Notes: generated by a model not told the origin, from the sequence alone. 52,726 nt of DNA from CAZCZZ01 sp964503335 (GCA_964503335.1 CAZCZZ010000024.1:1-52726), one strand, 5' to 3'; shown: positions 24,610 to 33,966, counted from the stretch's first letter. Made by a program: numbers and translations.

Positions 24610-27172
24610 CGTCCTGGCTCCAGCCACCGACTTCCTCGAACTCGGGCTGGCAGCGGACGAAGGCTTCCACGACGGCTGGATCGAACTGTGTGCCGCGATG
24701 GCGTTTGATTTCAGCCGTGGCAATGCCGGCAGGAAGGGCTTTGCGGTAGGGGCGGTCGGAGCGCATGGCATCGTAGGTGTCCACCACGGCAAAGATGCGT
24801 GCGCCGAGGCAGATGGCGTCGCCCTTCAGGCCCTGGGGATAGCCTGAGCCGTCGAAGCATTCCTGGTGCTGCAGGACGATCTCTGCGGCCTTCTCGAGAT
24901 ACTTGCTGGAACTGACGACCTTGAAGCCGACTTCCGGATGCGTCTGGATGACCGCGCGTTCCTCGGGTGTCAGCGGCCCCGGCTTGAGGAGAATCGCATC
25001 GGGGATGGCGATCTTTCCGATGTCGTGCAAGAGGGCGCCGTGCGAGATCTCGTCGATCTCGGTCTCGGAAAGTCCCATCTCACGCGCGAGGATCTTGGCG
25101 AGGCGGCGGACGCGGATGCTGTGTTGCGCCGTGTTGCGCTCGCGCGCGTCCAGCATCGCCACGAGGGCTTCCAGCGTGAAGTCGTAGGACTGCTTGATTT
25201 CGTCGAGAGCCGTGCGAAGCGCCGCGCTCTTGTCACGTACCATGTCCTCAAGGTGAAGCTGGTACTTCCGGTTCTCCGCCTTCAGGCGCGCATACTCGAG
25301 CGCACGATCGAGGACAGCGAGGAGCTGGTTGGCCTGGACGGGCTTCTCAATAAAATCATAGGCGCCGCGGCGCAGGCTGGTTAGCGCGTTGTCGAGCGTC
25401 GCGTGGCCGGTCACGACCACCTTGAGGATCGAGTCATCGATCAGGCGAAGCTGGTCGAGAAGCTCGAGACCGCTGATGCCGGGCATGCTCAGGTCGGTCA
25501 GGATTACGTCAAAGTGTCCCGGCTTGGACTTCAAGGTCTCGATGGCCGCTGCGCCGGAATTCTCGATGGCGACGTCGAAATTGCGCATCTGCAGGATGCG
25601 GGCCATCACCTGCGCGACGGGAGCTTCATCGTCCACCACCATGACGCGGGCGCGGATCCGGCTCGAGTCCTTCTTGCCGCCCGGATCGGTGATTCGCTGC
25701 CCGTGCTGCGTGGCCTTCGCAGGCTCGATCGCGCGCTTGGCTTCTTCGACCTGGTGTATGCAGACCTGGTCGCGACCCCGTTTCTTGGCCTGGTACAAGG
25801 CCTGGTCCGCGAGCGAGAGCAGGTCCGCGCTTGTGGCTTGCGGGTTGGTCACGGACACGGTGCTCGCCACGCCGACGGAACACGAGAGCTTCAGCCCCTT
25901 GGTTTTCTCAAGGAAGATGTTCTTGCGGACAGCCGTCACAAGTCGTTCGCCAAAGGCGAGCACATCGGCGTCGCCCGCCTGCGTAAGCACAACGACCATT
26001 TCATCGCCGCCGTAGCGGCCGATGATGTCGGTTGCGCGTGCGACGCGCTGCACGAGCTTGGCAAACTCCTTGATGATCTCGTCACCAACGGGATGGCCAT
26101 AGGTGTCGTTCAGCGTCTTGAAGTGGTCGATATCGATCACGGCGATGCCGATCGAGAAGTTGTAGCGGCGCGCCATGAGCCAGTTGCGCTCGTACTCCTC
26201 TTCCAGCCCTCTCCGGTTGTAGAGGCCCGTCATCACGTCATGGACCGAGAGCTGTCGCATGCGATGCAGCGCAGAGAGCACGGTCGATAGGTGATGGCCT
26301 GCATGGTAGAGGAACGGCACGTCGATTTCTGACGCGTTGTCGGTATCGGACAAGGCCAGCGTCAGCAGGCCCTGCAGGGAACCTTCCGCCAGGATCGGTA
26401 CCGAATACGTGTGCCGTACGACGGAGGCCGCCTCGGGGTCGGTGGATGGCATGGCCAGCGGAATGAGATGATGCCCACCCTTCACCTCGCCTCCGGACAG
26501 ATGCACATACCGGTTGATCACCGTCTGTTCAGCGGACTGGGCGAAGGCCGGGCTGATGGGGCGAACGGGGCTGACGTAGAGGTTCACGTGCTCGTCGCCC
26601 ACGGTCAGGATGGAGATGAGCGAGCAGGGGAGAAGATTGCCGAGGCCGAGGCAGAGGTTGGTCATCGCCTCGGTCAGTGATTCCGAAGCCATCGCGATTT
26701 CGCTGAAGCGACGCAGCAGGGCGAGGCGGTCCTGGATCCGGTCGAGGCTCTGCGATGCGGTCATTTCGACGCGCTTGCGCTTCGAAAGGGCCTCTTCCAT
26801 GACGGCGGCGACAAAACTCTCCCGGTCGAGGGGCTTCGTGAGAATGTGCGTCACGCCGAAGCGTCGGGCATGGGCGACGGCTTCATCGTCCGCGTGCCCG
26901 GTGATAATGATGATGCCCATCCAGGGCCAGATGCTGCGTGCTTCCTCAAGGAAGGCCGAGCCGCTGACGTCCCGCATCCGCAGGTCCACCACGGCCACAT
27001 CAAAATCGCGCTGCAGCAGAATCTGCAGGCCTTCGCGCCCGTCCTCGGCCGTTTCGACCCTGCAGTCGGCGTGCGTCAGGAGCGTCTTCGCGACCCTGCG
27101 GATCGGCTCCTCGTCGTCGAGAACGAGGACGCGGACATTCCACAAGATCGCTTCTGGCGTTGCGACATCCAT
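24605..27172 (-). CDS. REC-GAF-GGDEF-REC-HD-GYP c-di-GMP enzyme
   Basis: This 855-residue protein has, in order, a receiver (about 12-130, Asp in VAVVDLRM), a GAF-like sensor (about 150-300), a GGDEF domain with GGDEM at 388-392 and an inhibitory-site motif RATD exactly five residues before it, a second receiver (about 508-620, Asp in VILTDLSMPG), and an HD-GYP domain with HDIGK at 716-720 and GYP at 777-779. GGDEF domains make c-di-GMP and HD-GYP domains degrade it, so the protein could set the second-messenger level in either direction under two phosphorylation inputs. The last GGDEF residue is Met, not Phe, and the usual HHE is HQE, so both activities need testing. It is the last gene of the nfrB-like operon, 68 bp after the DUF4434 gene. 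Confidence 0.92.
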   Translation of the reverse strand: MDVATPEAILWNVRVLVLDDEEPIRRVAKTLLTHADCRVETAEDGREGLQILLQRDFDVAVVDLRMRDVSGSAFLEEARSIWPWMGIIIITGHADDEAVAHARRFGVTHILTKPLDRESFVAAVMEEALSKRKRVEMTASQSLDRIQDRLALLRRFSEIAMASESLTEAMTNLCLGLGNLLPCSLISILTVGDEHVNLYVSPVRPISPAFAQSAEQTVINRYVHLSGGEVKGGHHLIPLAMPSTDPEAASVVRHTYSVPILAEGSLQGLLTLALSDTDNASEIDVPFLYHAGHHLSTVLSALHRMRQLSVHDVMTGLYNRRGLEEEYERNWLMARRYNFSIGIAVIDIDHFKTLNDTYGHPVGDEIIKEFAKLVQRVARATDIIGRYGGDEMVVVLTQAGDADVLAFGERLVTAVRKNIFLEKTKGLKLSCSVGVASTVSVTNPQATSADLLSLADQALYQAKKRGRDQVCIHQVEEAKRAIEPAKATQHGQRITDPGGKKDSSRIRARVMVVDDEAPVAQVMARILQMRNFDVAIENSGAAAIETLKSKPGHFDVILTDLSMPGISGLELLDQLRLIDDSILKVVVTGHATLDNALTSLRRGAYDFIEKPVQANQLLAVLDRALEYARLKAENRKYQLHLEDMVRDKSAALRTALDEIKQSYDFTLEALVAMLDARERNTAQHSIRVRRLAKILAREMGLSETEIDEISHGALLHDIGKIAIPDAILLKPGPLTPEERAVIQTHPEVGFKVVSSSKYLEKAAEIVLQHQECFDGSGYPQGLKGDAICLGARIFAVVDTYDAMRSDRPYRKALPAGIATAEIKRHRGTQFDPAVVEAFVRCQPEFEEVGGWSQDA

Positions 27173-27240
27173 AGATTCTACACTGAAAGGCCAACACGTT
27201 ACCTACGACGCGCTATCGCATCAAACGGGTCCGGAACGTT

Positions 27241-28278
27241 TCACGGTGACTGCTGCACATCGCCTGCCGGGGGCGGTGCGTCCTTCCCGGAAACAAGCCG
27301 CTCATAGAGCTTGGCAGCATCGCCGCCCAGATCAGGGTCTGAATAGTCGAGGAAGGTAAACAGGGCCAGCCGGTCAAAGAAGGGGGCGGCGCGTTCAATT
27401 TGCCGCGTTACCCTGTCGGCATCCGCAGGCGCGGCCTTGAACGGCTCATCGGCCTTGGACAGCTGTGAGAAGGTTTCCACGACACACCAGAGCGCAGGCT
27501 GCTTCTCCGTGAACAGGTCCCGCACTTCGCGGAAGAAGAGGGGGACGTATTCCTCGGGCGGATCGTTCACGCCCGTGCCGTCCTGCAGCATGAGCACATC
27601 GGGCTTGTGCTTCGACTCCGCGACCAGCGCGTGAAGCGTGCGCGCGTAGATGTCAGGAGCCGTGCGTCCGCGGAAGAAGGTGCTGACCATGACATCGCGC
27701 TTCTTGTCATTGGCCCGGATACGCTCGCACATGAGCGAGATGTACGTCTTCATGAACGGGGCGCGATCAGCATTGCGCCACGTCTTGTCATCGATCTCTT
27801 CCACGATGTAGTAGCCCGTCCATTCCTTGACATCCTTGAAGGCCTTCAGGAGCGCTTTCTGGAGACGCTCGTTCTGCGCCGCCCGGACATAGAGGTAGTC
27901 GCGAAGCACCCGGTCGCGGGCTTCCAACTGGGACCAGTAGATCGGGGAGTGCTCCAGTCCCAGCACGACATCCACGTCCTTGCCACGGACCGCCGCGAAG
28001 AGTCGCTCGATCACGTCATACTGCTCTTCGAAGGGAATCTCATCCGTCTTGAAGAACGACACGGGATGCTCGGCGGTCCATTGGACGATGAGGGTGCGGA
28101 TGCCGATGGCCTTCATCTGGTCGATATCAGCAGACCAGTCCTCGACCGACTTCTCCGCGGCCCCGCGATGGAGCTGGATGAACGTCGCATCGACGCGCGG
28201 CGGCGCGTCGTCGGCGAGTGCCTGCGTCGCGATGACAGCGGCAACGACGGCTTGAAGAAGATGTCGCGCGTTCAGCAT
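27241..28278 (-). CDS. DUF4434-type glycoside hydrolase-like protein
   Basis: This 345-residue protein has a signal peptide (LLQAVVAAVIATQALAD), then ATFIQLHRGAAEKSVEDW, IDQMKAIGIRTLIVQW, VVLGLEHSPIYW, WTGYYIVEEIDD and VLMLQDGTGV, which match the layout of DUF4434, a TIM-barrel family related to glycoside hydrolases. The acidic pair in YYIVEEIDD and the QDGTG segment are where catalytic residues would lie. It is periplasmic or surface exposed, and encoded 10 bp after the NfrA-like gene, so it may trim or edit the exported glycan. Enzymatic activity is inferred. E. coli nfrAB is also followed by a predicted periplasmic protein gene (ybcH); whether it shares this fold should be compared. Confidence 0.7.
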   Translation of the reverse strand: MLNARHLLQAVVAAVIATQALADDAPPRVDATFIQLHRGAAEKSVEDWSADIDQMKAIGIRTLIVQWTAEHPVSFFKTDEIPFEEQYDVIERLFAAVRGKDVDVVLGLEHSPIYWSQLEARDRVLRDYLYVRAAQNERLQKALLKAFKDVKEWTGYYIVEEIDDKTWRNADRAPFMKTYISLMCERIRANDKKRDVMVSTFFRGRTAPDIYARTLHALVAESKHKPDVLMLQDGTGVNDPPEEYVPLFFREVRDLFTEKQPALWCVVETFSQLSKADEPFKAAPADADRVTRQIERAAPFFDRLALFTFLDYSDPDLGGDAAKLYERLVSGKDAPPPAGDVQQSP

Positions 28279-28288
28279 GAGTCCCTCT

Positions 28289-31200
28289 CTACTTCACGAA
28301 ATTGACGCCGAAGATGACGCCCTCAAAGGCGTTGTCCTCGAGGTCTTGCGGCTCCTCGTCGAACCAGCCCCAGACATAATGTGCATAGGCATCGAGATAC
28401 CAGCGCTCGGTGTACAGGGCCTTCTCCCGCTCCAGGAAGCGGAGGTTCGCGCCGAGGCCGAGCATCGTATAGGTGCCAAGGCCGGTATCGTCGTCGGACT
28501 GATAGCGCGCGATTGCCATGCCCTGGGGCAGGGTCAGGAGGACCTTGTCGGCGATGGAGAGCGATAGGCCGACGCGGCCGTCGAGGTAGTAGATCCAGCG
28601 TTCGGGGTCATCGAGGAAGAAGCTGAGTTCGCCGTAGAGCTTGCTCTGGAGCCAGAAGTCACGGTCCTTCGGCGGCTTCTCGCCGTATTCCCAGGCCGCG
28701 AGGTTGCGCCACAGCCAGTTGTTCTCGGAGTTGTCGCCGATCTTGAACAGGCGCTCGATGGATGTGTTGAAGTTGTGCGCGGCAAAGGGCTTGTAGCTGA
28801 GGCCGACGCCGCCCTGGTAGGACTCCTCGTCGAGGTCCCACGAATCGGGTTTGAAGTTGGCGAGGACGCGACCGTAGATATCGAGATTCTTCTCGTTGCG
28901 GAATCCGATCTTCGGCGGACGGTACGAAGCGAACACGCCGGCCTGGGCGGGGAGGGCCCCTTCGATGGTCTGGATCGGTAGTTCGCTCTCGCTCTCCGCG
29001 TCGAGGTCGGTCTTGGAGATGTACGCCTGCGCGCCCCAGACCTTGTCCAGCTTGCTGTATTCCTTCTTCATCGACTGGCTGTTCTCGCTGTACTCCTCTT
29101 CGTCCTTGCCCTTCAGGTTGGGCAGGACGTCGTTGTAGATCGCGATCGCGTTGCTGAAGGAAGCCTGTGCTTCGTTGCGCTTGTTCCACTTCATGTACTG
29201 GTAGCCGGCCTCTTCGGAGGAATCCACGTCGGATGGATAGATGGCCTGCGATGTCGCAAGGGCAGCCGTGCCGAGGTCAAAGTCCTTGAGGTCTCCCGCG
29301 AGCACGCCCATGTCGCCCCAGAAGTTCGGAGGCACGGTGTCGGTCGCTTCCGCTGTCTCGTAGAACGCGATGAAGTTCGTCTCGGCAGCCTTGAATTCGC
29401 CCTGCTTGAAGAGGGTGAGACCGCGTAGGTACAGGATGTCGTAGCGGGCCGGTTCGCGGTCAAGGGCCCCGTCGAAGGACTCGACCGCCTTGTCCAGGTT
29501 GTCCATGCGGAAGTGTGCGAGGCCGACAAGCTGCAGCACCTCGGCTTCGAAGGACTCATCCCGTCGGTCGGCCATGGCAAGCAACTCGTTGCGGAATTCC
29601 TCGTCCGGGTTCGTTGCGGCGACACTCTCCAGTTCCTGCTTCAGGAGGGCCTGCGTATTTGTGCTGATGAGCTCGTTTCCGGCCGCCACGACTTCTTCGA
29701 AGCGACCAAGTCGCAACAGGGTTTTGAGCCGCACAACGGCCAGCGTGTCGTCGTATTTGAACGACATCGCGTGGTCGAGATCCTTCAGCGCAGCTTCGTT
29801 CTGGTCCTGGTCGAAGTGCATATAGGCGCGGTTCGAGAAGAGCGTGAACTGCTCCTGAGGGGTGAGCTTCGAGGGATCGGCAACGCGGTTCAAATTCATC
29901 AATGCCAGCCCGGGCATATCCAGCCGGTAGAAGGCGAAGCCCATGTAGAGGTGAACCACATCCTTCTGGCCCGCGAAGGGGAGCAGGCGGTCCACGCAGG
30001 CCTTGAAATTCTGCTGCTGGTAGTCGGCGCGGGCGGCAGCGAGGTGCCAGTCAATGCCGGGCTCGCCGTGTTCCAGCGCGCGGTTCAGCCACAGCTTGGC
30101 TTCCTCGGGACGCAGCAGGGCGAGCTTGAGTTCGGCGATGACAACGCACGTCGCATACTTCGAGGCGGGATCGGTGTCGCCTTCAAGGCTGCGGTCGAAC
30201 ATCGCTGCGGCTTCCTCGAAACGGCCCTCGGCATACAGGCGGTCCGCGTACTCCTTGAAGAAGCGCGACTCGGGCTTCTCCTTGAGCAGCGCGTCCATGA
30301 TGACAAGGTACTCGGCGTTGAGCCCCTTCTCGCGGCAGATCTGGGCCAGTTCGTAGAGCGCGCCGGCGCGGGAATCCTTGTCGGTGTCCTTGTCTTCAAT
30401 GACTTTGCGAAGCAGCGTCTCTGCGTCCTGCGCCTCGCCGTTGCGCTTCAAGAGGTAGTAGTAGTTCATCGCGGCGGCGGACGAGAATTCGCGATCGAGG
30501 TACATGCGATAGAGGCGGATGGCCTCGTCATCCTGCCCCATCTTCTCGGCGGCCGTGGCGCTCTCGAGCAGGTAAACGGGCTTCTGGTTGATGTGGTAGA
30601 GCTGCTGCGCGGTGGTGTAGGACATCAGGTGATCGTCGAGATTCATGCTGGAGTGCATGATCACCGCCAGCGCGGATTCCTCGAGGCCCTTGCTGTTGCC
30701 GCCGATGTCGATGAGTCGGCGCGCCTCGACGCGGGCGAAGTTCCAGTCCTTCGATGCCATCAACGCATCGAGGTAGGCGCGGGCGATCGCTTCATCGTGG
30801 TGCTCAATAAGGTAAGCCTTGAAGTAGTTGGCTGCGGCGGCGGGATGCTTGAGCTTCATGGCGTTGAAGCCGAGCTGCTTCGTGATCTCGAGGCGGTGCT
30901 GGGTGCCGGGGAGCAGCTCCCGCGCTTCGATCAGGGCTTTCTCCGCCTCGTCCGCCCGACCCGCGTTGGTCAACAGGAAGCCGCGCTTCAGCAGGAGCTC
31001 GCCGCGCTGGGCATCGTTGGCCTTCGGCGAGAGGCTCGTGGCTTCGTCGAGTCGCAGCAGGGCTTCATCCCACTGCTCCAGGCGGATGGCGCATTCGAGC
31101 AGGAAGCGTTGCACGGCGGCGGAGTTGTCGCGCTCGGCCCACTTCCTGCCGAGCACCTGGGCTTTTTCGAATTCACCTGCGCGGAAGTGGAGCTGGGCGA

Positions 31201-31699
31201 GGTTCTGCTCTGCCTCGGCGCGGCGCGGATGATCGAGCGGTGCCCGGCGGATCATGTTCTCGAAGGCATCGATCGCTTCCTGAACCCGGCCGGCTTCGGA
31301 GCAGAGGAAACCCTTGTCCAGCCACCCTTCGAGGAAGTCCGGGTATGCCGTGACGAGTTCCTCCGCGAGGGGAATGCCTTCCTCCGGGCGCTTCAGGCGC
31401 TGCAGGACTTCGAGCAGGTAGACCTTGGCATGATTGTTATCAGGGTCACGCTCCAGCACCTTGCGGAGCAGGGGTTCGGCTGCGGCGTCCTCATTCTTTG
31501 AGATGTGATCCACGACGCGCTTCATGAGCGGCGTGTTGTGGTACCGGATGCGCTGGCTCTCGGTCCAGGTGTGGCCCGTGCGGTGCTCGGGAATCGGCAG
31601 GTCGAGGCCGGACGATGGTTCGGCGAGGGCTGCCGACGTGATGCCGCCCGTGACCAGAAGTCCGATCGCCAAGGCGTTGAGGTGGCTTCGCAAGATCAT
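28289..31699 (-). CDS. NfrA-like outer-membrane TPR protein
   Basis: This 1,136-residue protein has a signal peptide (about 1-26) and a long superhelix of tetratricopeptide repeats from about 50 to 870 (for example AEPLLRKVLERDPDNNHAKV and EAIDAFENMIRRAPLDHPRR). A C-terminal domain from about 920 resembles the NfrA C-terminal domain: FASYRPPKIGF, DIYGRVLANFKPDSW, YGELSFFLDDPERWIYY, ending VIFGVNFVK, likely a beta-barrel with an aromatic-rich end. In E. coli NfrA is the outer-membrane receptor and exporter that works with inner-membrane NfrB in secreting a surface glycan used by phage N4. Its start codon overlaps the stop of the nfrB-like gene by four bases, so the two are translationally coupled. 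Confidence 0.82.
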   Translation of the reverse strand: MILRSHLNALAIGLLVTGGITSAALAEPSSGLDLPIPEHRTGHTWTESQRIRYHNTPLMKRVVDHISKNEDAAAEPLLRKVLERDPDNNHAKVYLLEVLQRLKRPEEGIPLAEELVTAYPDFLEGWLDKGFLCSEAGRVQEAIDAFENMIRRAPLDHPRRAEAEQNLAQLHFRAGEFEKAQVLGRKWAERDNSAAVQRFLLECAIRLEQWDEALLRLDEATSLSPKANDAQRGELLLKRGFLLTNAGRADEAEKALIEARELLPGTQHRLEITKQLGFNAMKLKHPAAAANYFKAYLIEHHDEAIARAYLDALMASKDWNFARVEARRLIDIGGNSKGLEESALAVIMHSSMNLDDHLMSYTTAQQLYHINQKPVYLLESATAAEKMGQDDEAIRLYRMYLDREFSSAAAMNYYYLLKRNGEAQDAETLLRKVIEDKDTDKDSRAGALYELAQICREKGLNAEYLVIMDALLKEKPESRFFKEYADRLYAEGRFEEAAAMFDRSLEGDTDPASKYATCVVIAELKLALLRPEEAKLWLNRALEHGEPGIDWHLAAARADYQQQNFKACVDRLLPFAGQKDVVHLYMGFAFYRLDMPGLALMNLNRVADPSKLTPQEQFTLFSNRAYMHFDQDQNEAALKDLDHAMSFKYDDTLAVVRLKTLLRLGRFEEVVAAGNELISTNTQALLKQELESVAATNPDEEFRNELLAMADRRDESFEAEVLQLVGLAHFRMDNLDKAVESFDGALDREPARYDILYLRGLTLFKQGEFKAAETNFIAFYETAEATDTVPPNFWGDMGVLAGDLKDFDLGTAALATSQAIYPSDVDSSEEAGYQYMKWNKRNEAQASFSNAIAIYNDVLPNLKGKDEEEYSENSQSMKKEYSKLDKVWGAQAYISKTDLDAESESELPIQTIEGALPAQAGVFASYRPPKIGFRNEKNLDIYGRVLANFKPDSWDLDEESYQGGVGLSYKPFAAHNFNTSIERLFKIGDNSENNWLWRNLAAWEYGEKPPKDRDFWLQSKLYGELSFFLDDPERWIYYLDGRVGLSLSIADKVLLTLPQGMAIARYQSDDDTGLGTYTMLGLGANLRFLEREKALYTERWYLDAYAHYVWGWFDEEPQDLEDNAFEGVIFGVNFVK

Positions 31700-33759
31700 T
31701 TCTTCAGCTCCTCATTCAGGTCCGAAGGGGAGATGAGTTTCATTTCGACAAGAATCTCGCCAAGTTTCTGGTTGGACCGCTTCTGGGTGCGCAGCGCGCG
31801 ATTGAGATCCTCGGCGGAAATCACCCCGTCCTTGACGAGGCGGTGTCCCAGTCGTTCCGTCGCGGGATCGATGCCGACGCGTTCCTTTGCATAGCCGCGG
31901 GAGATGGCGAAATGGATGTCAGCCGCGGAGGTCCACTTCAGCTCGACCGGAAAGCCGAATTTGATGCGGAGCTGGTCGGCCAGCTTCTTGCGGTCGTGCG
32001 CGTCGGTCGCCAGGACGAGCTTCTCGCCGGCGCGCTCGAGCGGGTAGATGCGGTATTTCTCGGCGACATCGCGGGGGACCAGCTCGAAGAGCTTGTGGTC
32101 CGTCGTATGGGGATCGATCTCGACCGCATGCTCGTTCTTCTGGTGGGCCAGGGCCATGATGAGGTCCTCTTCCCACAGCGCGCCCATTTCGACGAGCACC
32201 TCGCCGAGCTTATGGCCGGTATCGGTCTGCCGCTTGATCGCGGATTCGAGCTGGGCCGTGGTGATCAGGCGGCGCTCAAGCAGGAGGTCGCCGAGCTTGC
32301 GGTGGAATCCGCGAAGCTGGTCTTCCGTCGGATAGGCGTGTGACGTCTTACCCCATTCCGGCACCTTGCCCGTGCGCTTCGAGATGATGTAGCGCTTGAT
32401 GGCCAGCCAGGTCGCGCAGAAGTTTACGATGTTGCCGTAGAAGAAGCGGGGGATGGACATGAAGCCCTGCTTCGGGCCGTAGATAGCCCACACGGAGCCG
32501 ACCCGGTTGATCAGGCGCCAGATGAAGAGTCCGATGACCGCGTAGCCCATTTTGAACCAGACCTCATCCTTCTCGATCAGTGGCGGCAACGCCCATTCAG
32601 GGCGGATGGTTCCGACGGTCTGCGTGATGAACCAGAACAGGACGACGATGTAGCCGAGAATCACGAGCAGGTTTGTGAAGACGGACTTGCGGTCACGGAA
32701 CAGGCAGTAGTTCATGCCGAGAGTCTTGCCCCAGCCGGCGTTCCAGCCCTGTATGGAGATGCCGAGGATCCAGCGCGACTTCTGCCGGATCGAGGTCTCG
32801 AACGTATTGGGGAAGAACTCGCGTGTTGCGATGGGCTCGCCAACCTTCTTCTCGCGCTGGCGCCCGGTGAGCAGGCTTCGGGTTTGGACCGTGCGGTCGA
32901 TCCACTGCTGGAGGAAGATCTTCTTGCCGGGCATATCCTTGAGCAGCATGCCCATCATGTAGTCTTCGGTGAGCGATGTGATGTCGAAGATCTGGTTTCG
33001 CCGCTCCTTCGCGAGGTAGTCGAGTGCTTCGCGTCCCAGCGCCGTGCCGACACCCGCGGAGGGGATTGCCGACGACAGGAGCTCACGGGCCCGCATGTCC
33101 TTCATGTGGTTCTCCGCGAACTCGTCCATGTACACACCTGACGGGAAGTTCCAGATGCTCTGCTCGAAGGGGAATACGGGGATCTGGATGAATTTCACGC
33201 GAGGGATGAGGTAGTTGTAGTACTTCATCGAGAGCGGGTGGATGACGTCCTCGGCGTCGTGGAAGACGAAGATCTCAAAGCGGATGTCGTTCTCCTTTTC
33301 GAAAAGCATGATGCCCTGGTAGACCCAGTTCAGGCAGTCCGCCTTGTTCGTCGGCCCGTTTGCCGGCGTCACCACGACTTCAATGTTCGGGAACACCTCG
33401 CGGACCTTCTCGACTTCAAGCTTCGTCGCCTCGTCGTTGGGATACGTGCCGACGAAGACGTAGTAATTGCGATAGAGCAGGGTGCTGGCCGTGTTCAACA
33501 GCATGCGGCTGATCACATTCGACTCGTCCCACGCGGGGACAATGATCGCCGCCGCCTTTTCGGGCACGGAGTCCAGTTGCTCCTTGGTGACCGGCTTGAT
33601 CTGCTTCCGGCGAAAAAGGGCCCGGAAGATCACGCGGGAGTAATGCGTGAAATCGATAATCAGGTCATCCAACCCGCCCAGCACGTAAAGGACAAGGAGT
33701 CCTATGAACAGGACCCTGAATGCGAACCAAGTGTAAAAACCTAAGTCTCCGTCAAACAT
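31696..33759 (-). CDS. NfrB-like glycosyltransferase with four c-di-GMP-type motifs
   Basis: This 687-residue inner-membrane enzyme has a first membrane segment at about 9-31, a family 2 catalytic domain with HDAED (167-171), TED (264-266) and QKSRW (326-330), which are the D,D,TED,QxxRW-type residues of processive synthases, and further membrane segments near 365-390 and 405-425. From 488 it has an MshEN/T2SS-E N-terminal domain. Four copies of the 24-residue motif (K/R)LGxxL...I...L..AL..Q are visible: 488-511, 517-540, 636-659 and 665-687. In MshE and E. coli NfrB such motifs bind c-di-GMP. It is the first gene of an operon that ends in a c-di-GMP enzyme. The polymer made is unknown. Confidence 0.88.
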   Translation of the reverse strand: MFDGDLGFYTWFAFRVLFIGLLVLYVLGGLDDLIIDFTHYSRVIFRALFRRKQIKPVTKEQLDSVPEKAAAIIVPAWDESNVISRMLLNTASTLLYRNYYVFVGTYPNDEATKLEVEKVREVFPNIEVVVTPANGPTNKADCLNWVYQGIMLFEKENDIRFEIFVFHDAEDVIHPLSMKYYNYLIPRVKFIQIPVFPFEQSIWNFPSGVYMDEFAENHMKDMRARELLSSAIPSAGVGTALGREALDYLAKERRNQIFDITSLTEDYMMGMLLKDMPGKKIFLQQWIDRTVQTRSLLTGRQREKKVGEPIATREFFPNTFETSIRQKSRWILGISIQGWNAGWGKTLGMNYCLFRDRKSVFTNLLVILGYIVVLFWFITQTVGTIRPEWALPPLIEKDEVWFKMGYAVIGLFIWRLINRVGSVWAIYGPKQGFMSIPRFFYGNIVNFCATWLAIKRYIISKRTGKVPEWGKTSHAYPTEDQLRGFHRKLGDLLLERRLITTAQLESAIKRQTDTGHKLGEVLVEMGALWEEDLIMALAHQKNEHAVEIDPHTTDHKLFELVPRDVAEKYRIYPLERAGEKLVLATDAHDRKKLADQLRIKFGFPVELKWTSAADIHFAISRGYAKERVGIDPATERLGHRLVKDGVISAEDLNRALRTQKRSNQKLGEILVEMKLISPSDLNEELKK

Positions 33760-33762
33760 GCA

Positions 33763-33806
33763 CCCTCATAAAAGCCTTCAGACCCAACCCCTTGTAAGCA
33801 TGAGGG
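33763..33806 (-). promoter_or_regulatory. leader hairpin covering the nfrB-like ribosome site
   Basis: On the minus strand CCCTCAT (33806-33800) can pair with ATGAGGG (33769-33763). The second arm contains the GAGGG ribosome-binding site that sits seven bases before the ATG at 33759. Pairing would hide the site, and the ~30-base loop could hold a regulator. This is predicted from sequence only. Confidence 0.4.
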
Positions 33807-33925
33807 ATGAGCATATTGCATGCCCTATGGCAGGTACAGTGAAAATCCGAAGCCGGAACACGCAGGAAAGGCCGGAAACGAGCTTGGGGACCACCCGCTG
33901 TGTATTCGGCGCGGAGACGTCCGTC

Positions 33926-33966
33926 GGACATAAATGTCCACGGGCGTAATCGTCCAACCCTTGGAA
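33926..33966. promoter_or_regulatory. palindrome cluster upstream of nfrB-like operon
   Basis: GTCCGTCGGAC, GGACATAAATGTCC (33926-33939) and TCCAACCCTTGGA (33953-33965) lie together between the divided ends of the DUF1501 gene and the nfrB-like operon, about 170-210 bp before the operon start codon. The last resembles the TTCCA-N5-TGGAA elements at 2134-2180. They may be operators or dispersed repeats. Confidence 0.35.

Noticed and set aside
29513..31501. 662-codon open frame on the plus strand antisense to the NfrA-like gene
   Set aside because: High GC gives long antisense frames. Its translation has no recognisable domain, while the minus frame has clear TPR repeats and an NfrA-type end.
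24605..33759. Cellulose (bcs) synthesis operon
   Set aside because: The synthase lacks a PilZ domain and no BcsB is encoded; the MshEN tail and NfrA-type C-terminal domain fit NfrAB better.
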